A program made the translations under genes and the position numbers. From contig JAPLCB010000004.1 in assembly GCA_026392455.1 (NCBI GenBank), positions 310,001-374,000 on the forward strand: a stretch of DNA of 64,000 bases. The letters are read 5' to 3'. The DNA comes from Propionibacteriales bacterium. Lineage in GTDB: Bacteria > Actinomycetota > Actinomycetes > Propionibacteriales > Nocardioidaceae. This document shows, piece by piece, positions 43,293 through 51,266 of the stretch. Every line of letters starts with the position of its first letter. Within the stretch, counting starts at the first letter, position 1. The notes under the pieces are model-generated. The model did no database searches. It was given only the letters and a program-made list of their open reading frames with translations, and was not told the origin of the DNA.

Positions 43293-45998
43293 TCACCCGG
43301 TGTTGCGCATTCCAGCGGCGATCCCGCCGATGGTGAGCAGCAGCGCCCGCTCCAGGGCCGGGTCCTCGATTCCCTGCCGGCGTTGCGCGAGCAGGTCGAT
43401 CTGCAGGTGGTGCAACGGCTCCAGGTAGTTCTCGCGGATCTCCAGGGTGGTCCGCAGGCGGGGCTCCCGGTCCAGCAGGGCGGTGTCGCCGGTGACCGCG
43501 AGCACCGCGTCCACGGTGGTGCTGAACTCGGCGGCGACGTCGTCGATCAGGTGGCCGAGCTCGGCTGGTGCCAGGGCGTCGAAGTAGCGCCGCGCGATCC
43601 CGATGTCGGTCTTGGCCAGCGTCATCGAGACGTTGTCCAGGAAGGTTCGGAAGAACGGCCACTCCCGGTACATCTCGCGGAGGTCGTCGATCCGGTCGTC
43701 GCCGGCCCGCAACCCGGAGCCGACGCCGTACCAACCGGGGACGATCTGGCGGGACTGGGTCCAGCCGAAGACCCACGGGATCGCCCGGAGGTTGTCCAGG
43801 GAGGCGCCGGCGTCCGGACGTCGTGACGGCCGGGAGCCGATGTGCAGCGCCCCGAGCAGATCGACCGGGGTGGAGGCCAGGAAGTACTCGGCGAGCCCGG
43901 CCTGGTCGACCAGGCTCCGGTAGCGGCGGTGGGCGGCGTCGGAGACCAGGTCCATCGCGGTGTCCCAGCGCTCACCCTGCGCGGGGGTTCGACGGTCGGT
44001 CCGGTGCAGCACGGTGGCCTCGAGGGTCGCGGCCACCATCAGCTCGAGGTTCTGACGGGCCAGGATCGGCAGGGCGTACTTGTCGCTGATCACCTCGCCC
44101 TGCTCGGTGATCTTGACCTCCCCGTCGACGGTGCCCGACGGCAGCGCCATGATCGCGTCGTACGTCGGTCCGCCGCCGCGCCCGACCGATCCGCCGCGTC
44201 CGTGGAAGAACCGGAGCCGGACGCCGAAGCGGCGCGCGACGTCACGGGCTCGTCGTTGGGCACGCTGGATCTGCCACTGCGAGGCGGTGATCCCCCCGGC
44301 CTTGTTGGAGTCGGAGTAGCCGAGCATCACCTCCTGGGCATCGCCGCGCAGCCGGAGCAGCTCCCGGTACGCCGGCACCGAGAACAGCGCCTCGAGGATC
44401 TCCTCGGCCTTCTCGAGCTCGTCGACGGTCTCCAGCAGCGGCACGAACCCGATCCGGGCGCTCTGCTGTCCCGGGGCAGCGCCCAGGTCGACCAGCCCGG
44501 ACTCGCGGGCCAGCACGACGGCGGCGAGGACGTCGTCGGCGTGCCGCGTCATCGAGATGATGTAGCTCTCGACGGTGGTCGGGCCGAGGGTGTCCAGGGC
44601 CCAGGTGATGGTCGCGAACGTCTCGGCCGTCCTGGTGCCCTCCTGGTCGAGCGGGAGCGGCCGGGAGGCGAGCGGCCGGCGGCTGGCGAGCTCGCGGGTC
44701 AGGACCTCGAGACGGGCAGCCTGGTCGAGGTCGGCGTACGGGCCGGCGAGGTGGCCGACCCGGTCGAGCAGCTGGCCGACCGCGTCATGGTGCTTGCTGG
44801 CGTGCTCGCGGACGTCCAGTGTCGCCAGGGTCAGGCCGCTGGCCGCGACCGTGCGGACCAGCCGCTCGAGCTCCCCGCCGGCGACCAGTGGCCCCTGGTG
44901 GTTCAGCGCCGACCGGTGCAGGGTCACCAGGTCGGCGAGCAGCTCGGTGTCGTCGCGGTAGTCGCGACCGGCGACGTGCGGGCCGCCGGACCGGACCCGC
45001 TCCTCGGTCAGGCCGAGCCGGACGTGCATGCAGGTGAGGAAGAGCCGGTACGGCTCCTCGGCGTTCAGGCGCCGGTAGCGGGCCTCCACCTCGGGCAGAC
45101 CGGGCAGGAGCTCGTCGAGTCGGCCGGTGAGCTCGGGATCGGCCGCGCTCAGCCGCTCGCTGACCGACAGGTCCCGACGGAGCCGGTCCACCAGCGTGCG
45201 CAGCATCCGGATGCCGTGCACCGCCTGGAGCTCCAGGGCGCCCCGGGTGACGGCCGGGGTCACGTTCGGGTTCCCGTCCCGGTCGCCGCCGATCCAGGTG
45301 CCGAACCGCAGGGGACGGGCCGCCAGCGGCAGCGGGATGTCCCGTTCGGCGAGCTGGTCGCGCAGCTCCTCCAGGACGTCGGGCACCGCCGCCGAGGAAA
45401 GACCCTCCAGGTAGTAGACCCCGTTGCGGGCCTCGTCCAGCGGCTCGGGCGCCTCGACCCGGATCTCGTCGGTCTGCCAGAGCAGGTCGATGGACTCGCG
45501 CAGCCGGCGGGTCCGGCCGGTGCTCTCCGGTTCCTCCAGCAGGGCAGCGATCCGGCGGAGCTTCTCCAGGGTGGACCGGCGAGTGACCTCGGTGGGGTGC
45601 GCGGTGAACACCGGGCGCACCGTGATCTCGGCGGCTGTCGCGGCCAGCTCGTCGGTCGGGGTCCCGGCGGCGACGATCCGGTCCAGGGCCTGGGCGATCC
45701 AGCCGCCGCCGTCGGCGTGCTCGCTGCGCAGCATCCGGCCGCGGTGCACCTGCTCGGTGACGTTGGCCAGGTGGAAGTAGGCGGTGAACGCCCGGGCCAC
45801 CGTGGTGACGGTCCCGAAGTCGAGCTCCGGCAGGTCCGCGAGCGCGCCCTTCTTCGCGTGCTCGCGCACGCTCTCGATCAGGTCGAAGACGGCCTGTCCC
45901 TCGGTGCGGACCAGGGTCTCGCCGAGGAACGAGGTCACCAGCCGGATGTCGGCACGGAGCTCCGCGTCGGGTGCATCGGTGTTCAGATCAGCAGTCAC
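43293..45998 (-). CDS. ppc: Phosphoenolpyruvate carboxylase
   Basis: A 901-residue PEP carboxylase that converts PEP and bicarbonate to oxaloacetate, refilling the TCA cycle. Catalytic His134 is in VFTAHPTEVTRRS. Further signatures are GSWIGGDRDGNP-type (here GTWIGGDRDGNPNV), LGYSDSNKAGG and FFHGRGGSVGRGGGP (bicarbonate/PEP loop), and the C-terminus ending IAAGMRNTG, the conserved tail. Length and organisation are full. The GTG at 45998 has GGGAGG 13 nt upstream; the true start may be a few residues in. It is downstream of the DapB-like gene by 70 bp. Confidence 0.95.
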   Translation of the reverse strand: MTADLNTDAPDAELRADIRLVTSFLGETLVRTEGQAVFDLIESVREHAKKGALADLPELDFGTVTTVARAFTAYFHLANVTEQVHRGRMLRSEHADGGGWIAQALDRIVAAGTPTDELAATAAEITVRPVFTAHPTEVTRRSTLEKLRRIAALLEEPESTGRTRRLRESIDLLWQTDEIRVEAPEPLDEARNGVYYLEGLSSAAVPDVLEELRDQLAERDIPLPLAARPLRFGTWIGGDRDGNPNVTPAVTRGALELQAVHGIRMLRTLVDRLRRDLSVSERLSAADPELTGRLDELLPGLPEVEARYRRLNAEEPYRLFLTCMHVRLGLTEERVRSGGPHVAGRDYRDDTELLADLVTLHRSALNHQGPLVAGGELERLVRTVAASGLTLATLDVREHASKHHDAVGQLLDRVGHLAGPYADLDQAARLEVLTRELASRRPLASRPLPLDQEGTRTAETFATITWALDTLGPTTVESYIISMTRHADDVLAAVVLARESGLVDLGAAPGQQSARIGFVPLLETVDELEKAEEILEALFSVPAYRELLRLRGDAQEVMLGYSDSNKAGGITASQWQIQRAQRRARDVARRFGVRLRFFHGRGGSVGRGGGPTYDAIMALPSGTVDGEVKITEQGEVISDKYALPILARQNLELMVAATLEATVLHRTDRRTPAQGERWDTAMDLVSDAAHRRYRSLVDQAGLAEYFLASTPVDLLGALHIGSRPSRRPDAGASLDNLRAIPWVFGWTQSRQIVPGWYGVGSGLRAGDDRIDDLREMYREWPFFRTFLDNVSMTLAKTDIGIARRYFDALAPAELGHLIDDVAAEFSTTVDAVLAVTGDTALLDREPRLRTTLEIRENYLEPLHHLQIDLLAQRRQGIEDPALERALLLTIGGIAAGMRNTG

Positions 45999-46068
45999 GC
46001 GGAACTCAGCCTCCCGGGCAGGCGCAGCATTCGGGTGTGGTGAGAGCAGTAACCCTAGTCCGTCGCTC

Positions 46069-47136
46069 TCAATCCAGGGTCCACGCCGCCGGGCCGGTCG
46101 GGATCGGGATGTCCGCGTAGGTGACGATGCCGGGCCGAGCAGCGACGACGTGCCGGATCGCGTTGACCACCGGCAGACCGGTGATCGTCATGCCGATGCC
46201 GTGCATGTCCTCGACGGTCAGGGTCTCCAACGGCTGGTCGGGCATCAGGCCCAGGGTCAGGGTGACGTTGGGGGAGCCCTGCACCTCGACCTTGTAGCCG
46301 TGCTCGACCGGCATCGCCGGCTCGAGGTCGTGGCTCATCACCCAGCGCTGGTGCAGGTCGAGCACCTCGCGGCCGTCGACGATCCCGACGTACCGCAGGT
46401 CCAACCCGGCCATGGTGCCCTCGGCGATCGGGCGGCCGGGCAGGTCGAGGTCCTTCTTCGCCGCCGAGAACGCGACGTGGCTGCCGACGGAGTCGAGCTC
46501 GATGCCCAGCGTTGCGGCAAGCATGTGCACCCCGTCGGCGAAGACCACCGAGGCGGCCCGGACGTCGTCGGCGTGGCCGGGGTCGTCCATCGGCCGACCC
46601 CACCCCATCCCGTCCATGTTCGAGTCCGCTGCGAAGCTGCTGACGTCGACGGACTCGTGCATGGTGATCGTGCGGACCTCCTGGCACAACCCGGTGGCGA
46701 CCGCACCGAGCAGCTGGGCGAACCCGGGGTTCATGCCGCTGCCGAAGAGGCTGGCGCCCCCGGTGCGGGCGGCAGCGTCCAAGGTCTCACGGGCGCCCGG
46801 AGCGAGGCTGTGCCCGGTCAGGAACTCCGCCGTGGTGACCACGTTGACGCCCGCTCGCAGGATCCGGCTCAGCTCGTCGACGTCGGGGTGCAGCGGGGTG
46901 TAGACGACGCAGTCGGGGGTGAGGGCGAGCAGCGCGTCGACGTCATCGGTGGCGAGCACCCCGCACGGCTCCTCGAGCCGGCAGAGCAGCGCGGCGTCCT
47001 GCCCCACCTTGGCCGGGCTCCACGCGTAGCAGCCGACCAGCTCCAGATCGGGGCGGGCGATGATGCTGCGCAGGGTCTTACGAGCCACGTTCCCGGTGGT
47101 CCACTGGACGACGCGCAGCGGTGCAGATGAGGTCAT
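46069..47136 (-). CDS. NAD(P)H-dependent amine dehydrogenase / DapB-like protein
   Basis: A 355-residue Rossmann-fold protein of the 2,4-diaminopentanoate dehydrogenase/DapB-like group. The N-terminus RVVQWTTGNVARKTLRSI gives the dinucleotide-binding loop, followed by GCYAWSPAKVG, VVYTPLHP, GVNVVTTAEF and FGSGMNPGF. The C-terminal domain (about 145-345) is beta-rich with HESVDVSSF. These enzymes oxidise or reduce imine/amine or ketone substrates. In this family many members act on uncharacterised amine-like substrates. No ribosome site is clear. It lies upstream of ppc on the same strand. Confidence 0.83.
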   Translation of the reverse strand: MTSSAPLRVVQWTTGNVARKTLRSIIARPDLELVGCYAWSPAKVGQDAALLCRLEEPCGVLATDDVDALLALTPDCVVYTPLHPDVDELSRILRAGVNVVTTAEFLTGHSLAPGARETLDAAARTGGASLFGSGMNPGFAQLLGAVATGLCQEVRTITMHESVDVSSFAADSNMDGMGWGRPMDDPGHADDVRAASVVFADGVHMLAATLGIELDSVGSHVAFSAAKKDLDLPGRPIAEGTMAGLDLRYVGIVDGREVLDLHQRWVMSHDLEPAMPVEHGYKVEVQGSPNVTLTLGLMPDQPLETLTVEDMHGIGMTITGLPVVNAIRHVVAARPGIVTYADIPIPTGPAAWTLD

Positions 47137-47181
47137 GACGCCGAGAGTTCCACGATCCTGGACAGGTGTCCAGGACCAGGG

Positions 47182-49152
47182 TCATGTCGCCGGCGGCACC
47201 GTCAGGGTCAGGTACTTGGTGTTCTGGGTCGATCCCTGGGTGTAGGTCACGATGAACTGGGCGTTCTCCGCGACGACCGGGGTGCCGGTGATGGCACCGG
47301 TCGTCGGGTTCAGGCTCAGGCCGACCGGCAGGCTTCCGGTGGTCACCGCCCAGGTACCGCCGGTCGGGTTCGCCGCCAGGGTCGCGCTGTACGCGGTCCC
47401 GATGGCTCCGTTGGGCAGCGAGGCGGTGGTGATGGTCGGGGAACCCGGGGCCTGGACGTGCAGCAGGAAGTAGCGCTTGGCCACGACTCCGGTCTCGTCC
47501 TCGGTGAAGGTCACGGCGAAACCGAAGTCACCGGTCTCGGTCGGGGTGCCGGACAGCAGCCCTTCCGGGGTGAACCCCAGGCCCTCGGGCAGGAAACCGC
47601 CGAGCTCCCAGATTCCGTCGAGACCGGTCTTGGCGAACTGGACGCTGTAGGCGCTCCCGGTCACGCCGTCGGGGATCGTGGTGGTGGTGATCTTCGGTTC
47701 GACCACCCGCAGCGAGAAGGCCTTGTAGACGAAGCCGCCGTCGGTCTCGGTGAAGCCGATGTAGACCGCGTACAGCCCTGCCACGGTCGGCGTACCGGTG
47801 AGCGTCCCGGTGGTCGGGTCGAGGGTGAAGCCCTCGGGGACCTGGATCGCCGACCAGGTGCCCGCAGCGCCGACCTTGGTGAAGGTCACCGTGTAGTCGC
47901 CACCACGGTGGCCGTCGGGAAGGGCCGCGTCGGTGGTGATCGCCAGCGGGGTCCCGCCGACGTGGAGCGCGAACGCCTTGAGGACCGCGCGGCCGGTCGA
48001 GGTCTCGGTGAAGACCGGGTAGACGCCGTAGTCGCCCACGGCGACGTACGTGGTGCCGCTGATCTCACCGGTGGTCGCGTTGATGCCGAGGCCGGCGGGA
48101 AGGCCCTGGGCGGACCAGGTGCCGGCCTTGCCGGTCTTGGCCAACGTGGTCGAGTACGCAGCTCCGCGGATCGCGTCGGGGAGCGTCGTGGTGGTGATCG
48201 CCGGCCGCGGGCTGATGACCAGGGTGAGGGCCTTGCTCCCCGCCAGGCCGGTCGCCGTCTCGGTGAAGGTGACGGTGAAGGTCGAGGTTCCGCTGCCGGT
48301 CGGGGTGCCGGAGATGACGCCGGTCGACGGGTCGAGGCTCAGACCCGCCTTCAGGACCGAGCCGGGGGCGAGCGCCCAGGTGCCGGCGCCGCCGGCCTTG
48401 GTCAGGGTCGCCGAGTAGGGCAGGTCCTGGTCCCCGTCCGGCAACGAGGTGGTGGTGATCGTCGGCGCGCTGGCGAGACTGACCTGGATGGTCACCGACG
48501 GTGACACGGTGCTCGCGTTGAACCCGGTCCGCGGAACGGCCGTGCGGTAGGTGGTGGTCGCGGTCGGTGTCACGTTCCGGGCGTAGCCGCCGCTGCTGGA
48601 CAGCGTCGCGGTCCCGACGTTGACCCAGGTGCTGCCGTCCAGGCGCTGCACCGTCACGGTGGTACCGGCGACGAACGGTGACACGCCGCCCCCGAGGGTG
48701 GTGGTCTCACCCGCGTTGATCGCGGTCCGGCTCGCGCCGATGCTGGCCTTCGTGGGACGCAGCGCCGTGATGGTGATCGTGGCCGAGGACGCGGCAGCCA
48801 GGGTGCTGGTCGCCGGCGCGAACGCCCGGTACGTGTAGGCGGCCGCGTTCGTCGGCAGCGTGACCTTGACCGTGTAGGCACCGGTGGTCGTCGTGGTGGT
48901 CGTGGTCGCCGCGGTGACCCACGAGGTCCCGGACTGCCGCTGGACCCGGACTGCGGCGCCCTTGGGGGAACGGTTCAGGACACCCGAGAAGGTCACCTGC
49001 TGGCCGATGCTCGCCGTCGTCGGGGTCGCTGTGGCACTGATCGTGCGGGCGGTCGCCGCTTGTGCAGGTCCGGCCAGGCCGAACAGGGTCAGCCCGACGA
49101 CGACGAGGGCGGAGATCGTCGACGCGATCCTGGTCCGATGTGCAGTGATCAC
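47182..49152 (-). CDS. Secreted Ig-like/cadherin-type repeat protein
   Basis: A 656-residue secreted protein. A signal peptide (about 1-32, ending AQA) is followed by two beta-rich domains (about 34-130 and 131-225) and then five putative Ig domains (He_PIG type), each about 85 residues. Each repeat contains an SGTPT or TGTPT-type turn and opens with T-L-P-D/N-G. No sortase signal, lipobox or C-terminal membrane helix is visible, so it is probably secreted or loosely surface bound. A Thr-rich tract (8 Thr in a row, around 83-90) occurs in domain 1. Likely a structural or adhesion role; not proven. AGAAGG lies 10 nt before the GTG start. Confidence 0.85.
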   Translation of the reverse strand: MITAHRTRIASTISALVVVGLTLFGLAGPAQAATARTISATATPTTASIGQQVTFSGVLNRSPKGAAVRVQRQSGTSWVTAATTTTTTTTGAYTVKVTLPTNAAAYTYRAFAPATSTLAAASSATITITALRPTKASIGASRTAINAGETTTLGGGVSPFVAGTTVTVQRLDGSTWVNVGTATLSSSGGYARNVTPTATTTYRTAVPRTGFNASTVSPSVTIQVSLASAPTITTTSLPDGDQDLPYSATLTKAGGAGTWALAPGSVLKAGLSLDPSTGVISGTPTGSGTSTFTVTFTETATGLAGSKALTLVISPRPAITTTTLPDAIRGAAYSTTLAKTGKAGTWSAQGLPAGLGINATTGEISGTTYVAVGDYGVYPVFTETSTGRAVLKAFALHVGGTPLAITTDAALPDGHRGGDYTVTFTKVGAAGTWSAIQVPEGFTLDPTTGTLTGTPTVAGLYAVYIGFTETDGGFVYKAFSLRVVEPKITTTTIPDGVTGSAYSVQFAKTGLDGIWELGGFLPEGLGFTPEGLLSGTPTETGDFGFAVTFTEDETGVVAKRYFLLHVQAPGSPTITTASLPNGAIGTAYSATLAANPTGGTWAVTTGSLPVGLSLNPTTGAITGTPVVAENAQFIVTYTQGSTQNTKYLTLTVPPAT

Positions 49153-49267
49153 GATGCTGGCTACCTTCTGGAGCTGTTCCCGGGAGTTCGCGCCCCACGC
49201 GCGACAGGCCCGAGGTTATGCCGATAACCATGCTGGGGGAAGCACTGTCCGGGATGTCCGTTCGCCC

Positions 49268-49273
49268 TACGAT
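49268..49273 (+). promoter_or_regulatory. Candidate -10 element, leaderless pseudouridine synthase
   Basis: TACGAT, 6 nt before the GTG at 49280; no ribosome binding site. Confidence 0.5.
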
Positions 49274-49279
49274 CGACCC

Positions 49280-50200
49280 GTGCCCCCTCGATCGCCGTTG
49301 CCGCAGCGCCACGGGCTGGACGCTGCCTGGGTCCGTACTCCCGACCGCGATCGGCAGGCGCCGGCTCCGTGGACGTCGATGGGAAGCTGGCTGCGGGACC
49401 GGTTCCCGAGCAGGGTCGACGTGGCGGGGATGCTCGCCGAAGGGCGGTTCGTCGACGCTGATGCTCGTCCGGTCCGGGACGACGACCCGTACCAGCCGCA
49501 CACCTTCGTCTGGTTCCACCGCGAGCTGCGCGAGGAGGTCCCGGTACCAGGCCGGCTGCAGGTGCTGCACCGCGACGAGCGGATCGTCGTGGTCGACAAG
49601 CCGCCGTTCCTGTCCTCGATCCCGCGCGGGCGGCACGTCGCCGAGAGCGTGGTGGTCCGGCTGCGCAACGAGCTGGGGCTGCCTGAGCTGGGGCCGGTGC
49701 ACCGGCTGGACCGGATCACGTCGGGGGTGCTGATGCTGGCGACGGCCAAGCAGTGGCGGGCGCCGTACCAGCTGGCCTTCCAGAACCGCACGGTCCACAA
49801 GGTCTACCGGGCGCTCGCGCCGTACCGGCCGGAGCTGACGCTGCCGGTGACGGTCCGCAACCACCTGCGCAAGGAACGCGGAACCTTCCAGGCCGAGGTC
49901 GTGCCGGGGGCCGAGCCCAACGCCGAGACCCTGGTCGAGCTGGACGAGCGGCTCGGGGACCGGGCGGTCTACCGGCTGACGCCCCGCACCGGGAAGACCC
50001 ACCAGCTGCGGGTGCACCTGTTCGGTCTGGGGATCCCGATCGTCGACGACCCGTTGTACCCCGAGGTCCACGACGTCCCGGTCGACGACTTCTCCCGGCC
50101 GCTGCAGCTGCTGGCCAGCGAGCTGTCCTTCACCGATCCGGTGGACGGCAGTGAACGGCACTTCGCCAGCAGACGGGTCTTCCCGCTCGCCGCCGACTGA
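49280..50200 (+). CDS. RluA-like pseudouridine synthase
   Basis: A 306-residue RNA pseudouridine synthase. The catalytic motif HRLDRITSGVLML (about 140-152) contains the essential Asp after HRL. VDKPPFLSS is the typical pre-catalytic strand, and RTGKTHQLRVHLFGLGIPIV (about 237-256) closes the RluA/RsuA core. The N-terminal part (about 1-90) is an S4-less actinobacterial extension with WFHRELREE. It isomerises uridine in rRNA or tRNA; target unknown. The stop is 3 bp from the convergent nitronate monooxygenase stop. Confidence 0.9.
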   Translation: MPPRSPLPQRHGLDAAWVRTPDRDRQAPAPWTSMGSWLRDRFPSRVDVAGMLAEGRFVDADARPVRDDDPYQPHTFVWFHRELREEVPVPGRLQVLHRDERIVVVDKPPFLSSIPRGRHVAESVVVRLRNELGLPELGPVHRLDRITSGVLMLATAKQWRAPYQLAFQNRTVHKVYRALAPYRPELTLPVTVRNHLRKERGTFQAEVVPGAEPNAETLVELDERLGDRAVYRLTPRTGKTHQLRVHLFGLGIPIVDDPLYPEVHDVPVDDFSRPLQLLASELSFTDPVDGSERHFASRRVFPLAAD

Positions 50201-50203
50201 GGC

Positions 50204-51133
50204 TCAGCCGCCGAGCCGGGCCCGGCCGGCGTCCAGCGCCTCCAGGCAGCCGGCCCACATCTGGTGGACCACGTCCGCCACCGGGAGCACGGTGGTGATC
50301 CGGGAGGACACCTGGCCGGTGTTCGCGACGCTCGCCTCCATGTCGCCCCCGAAGTAGAGGTCGCTGATCTGGCCCAGGAGGTGCACGGTGCTGCTGGCGT
50401 CCCGGTCGCTGGTGAAAGCCTCGGTGATGCTGTTGCGCAGCACCCGCATGGTCGGGTTGCCCGGGACGCTGACCAGGACGGTCCCGGCGTCGTCGGCCGC
50501 GACGATCGCGTCCTTGAAGTTCTGGTGCACCCCCGCCTCGACGGTGGCCAGCATCCGGGTCCCGAGCTGCACGCCCTCGGCCCCGAGGACGAAGGCAGCG
50601 GCCATCGAGGCCGCATCGCAGATCCCGCCCGCCGCGATGATCGGAAGATCGGTCTGCGACGCGATCAGCGGCAGCAGCACCATCGTCGAGGCCCCCAGGG
50701 CACCCTTGAAGCCGCCGCCCTCGACACCCTCGACGACGAGGCCGTCAACCCCGGCATCGATCGCCTTGCGGGCTGCCGCCTCGGTCCCGACGACGTGGAA
50801 GACCGTCATCCCGGCGTCCTGGAGGCGCTCGGTGAACAGGCCCGGGTGCCCGGCCGAGGTCGCGACGTAGGTGACCCCGGCCCCGGCGATGACGTCGACG
50901 ATCGAGGGGTCGTTCTTCCAGCCCTGGATCATCAGGTTGGCACCGACCGGCTTCTCGGTGAGGGTGCGGACCCGCACCAGGTCCTCCCGGCCCTGGGGGG
51001 ACAGGGTCTCGATCACGCCCATCCCGCCGGCCTCGGAGACGGCCACGGCGAGCGCGGCGTTCGCGATGAACGTCATCGGGGCCTGGATGATCGGGATCTC
51101 GATGCCGAGAAGGTCCTGCACGCGGTTGGTCAC
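50204..51133 (-). CDS. Nitronate monooxygenase (NPD family)
   Basis: A 309-residue FMN-dependent TIM-barrel enzyme of the 2-nitropropane dioxygenase group. Signatures: IIQAPMTFIANAALAVAVSEAGG (first strand and FMN site), GVTYVATSAGHPG, VEGVEGGGFKG, IIAAGGICDA and GAEGVQLGTRML for FMN phosphate. The class oxidises nitronates or acts as a related enoyl reductase-like protein. No catalytic His in a classical H-x-G position was pinpointed, so substrate is uncertain. GTG 51133. Divergent from the thiolase-like fusion gene by 133 bp. Confidence 0.87.
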   Translation of the reverse strand: MTNRVQDLLGIEIPIIQAPMTFIANAALAVAVSEAGGMGVIETLSPQGREDLVRVRTLTEKPVGANLMIQGWKNDPSIVDVIAGAGVTYVATSAGHPGLFTERLQDAGMTVFHVVGTEAAARKAIDAGVDGLVVEGVEGGGFKGALGASTMVLLPLIASQTDLPIIAAGGICDAASMAAAFVLGAEGVQLGTRMLATVEAGVHQNFKDAIVAADDAGTVLVSVPGNPTMRVLRNSITEAFTSDRDASSTVHLLGQISDLYFGGDMEASVANTGQVSSRITTVLPVADVVHQMWAGCLEALDAGRARLGG

Positions 51134-51266
51134 CGGACAGAGGTATCACGGGGGACGGGTGCTCGTCCCGTGTGACGGCCGTCCCACCTCCCGACCTTCG
51201 GGCGCGCAGGCTGAACGAGACGGTTAGTCTCGCGAGGCATTCAGCGTCCAACTCAGAGGTGGTCAC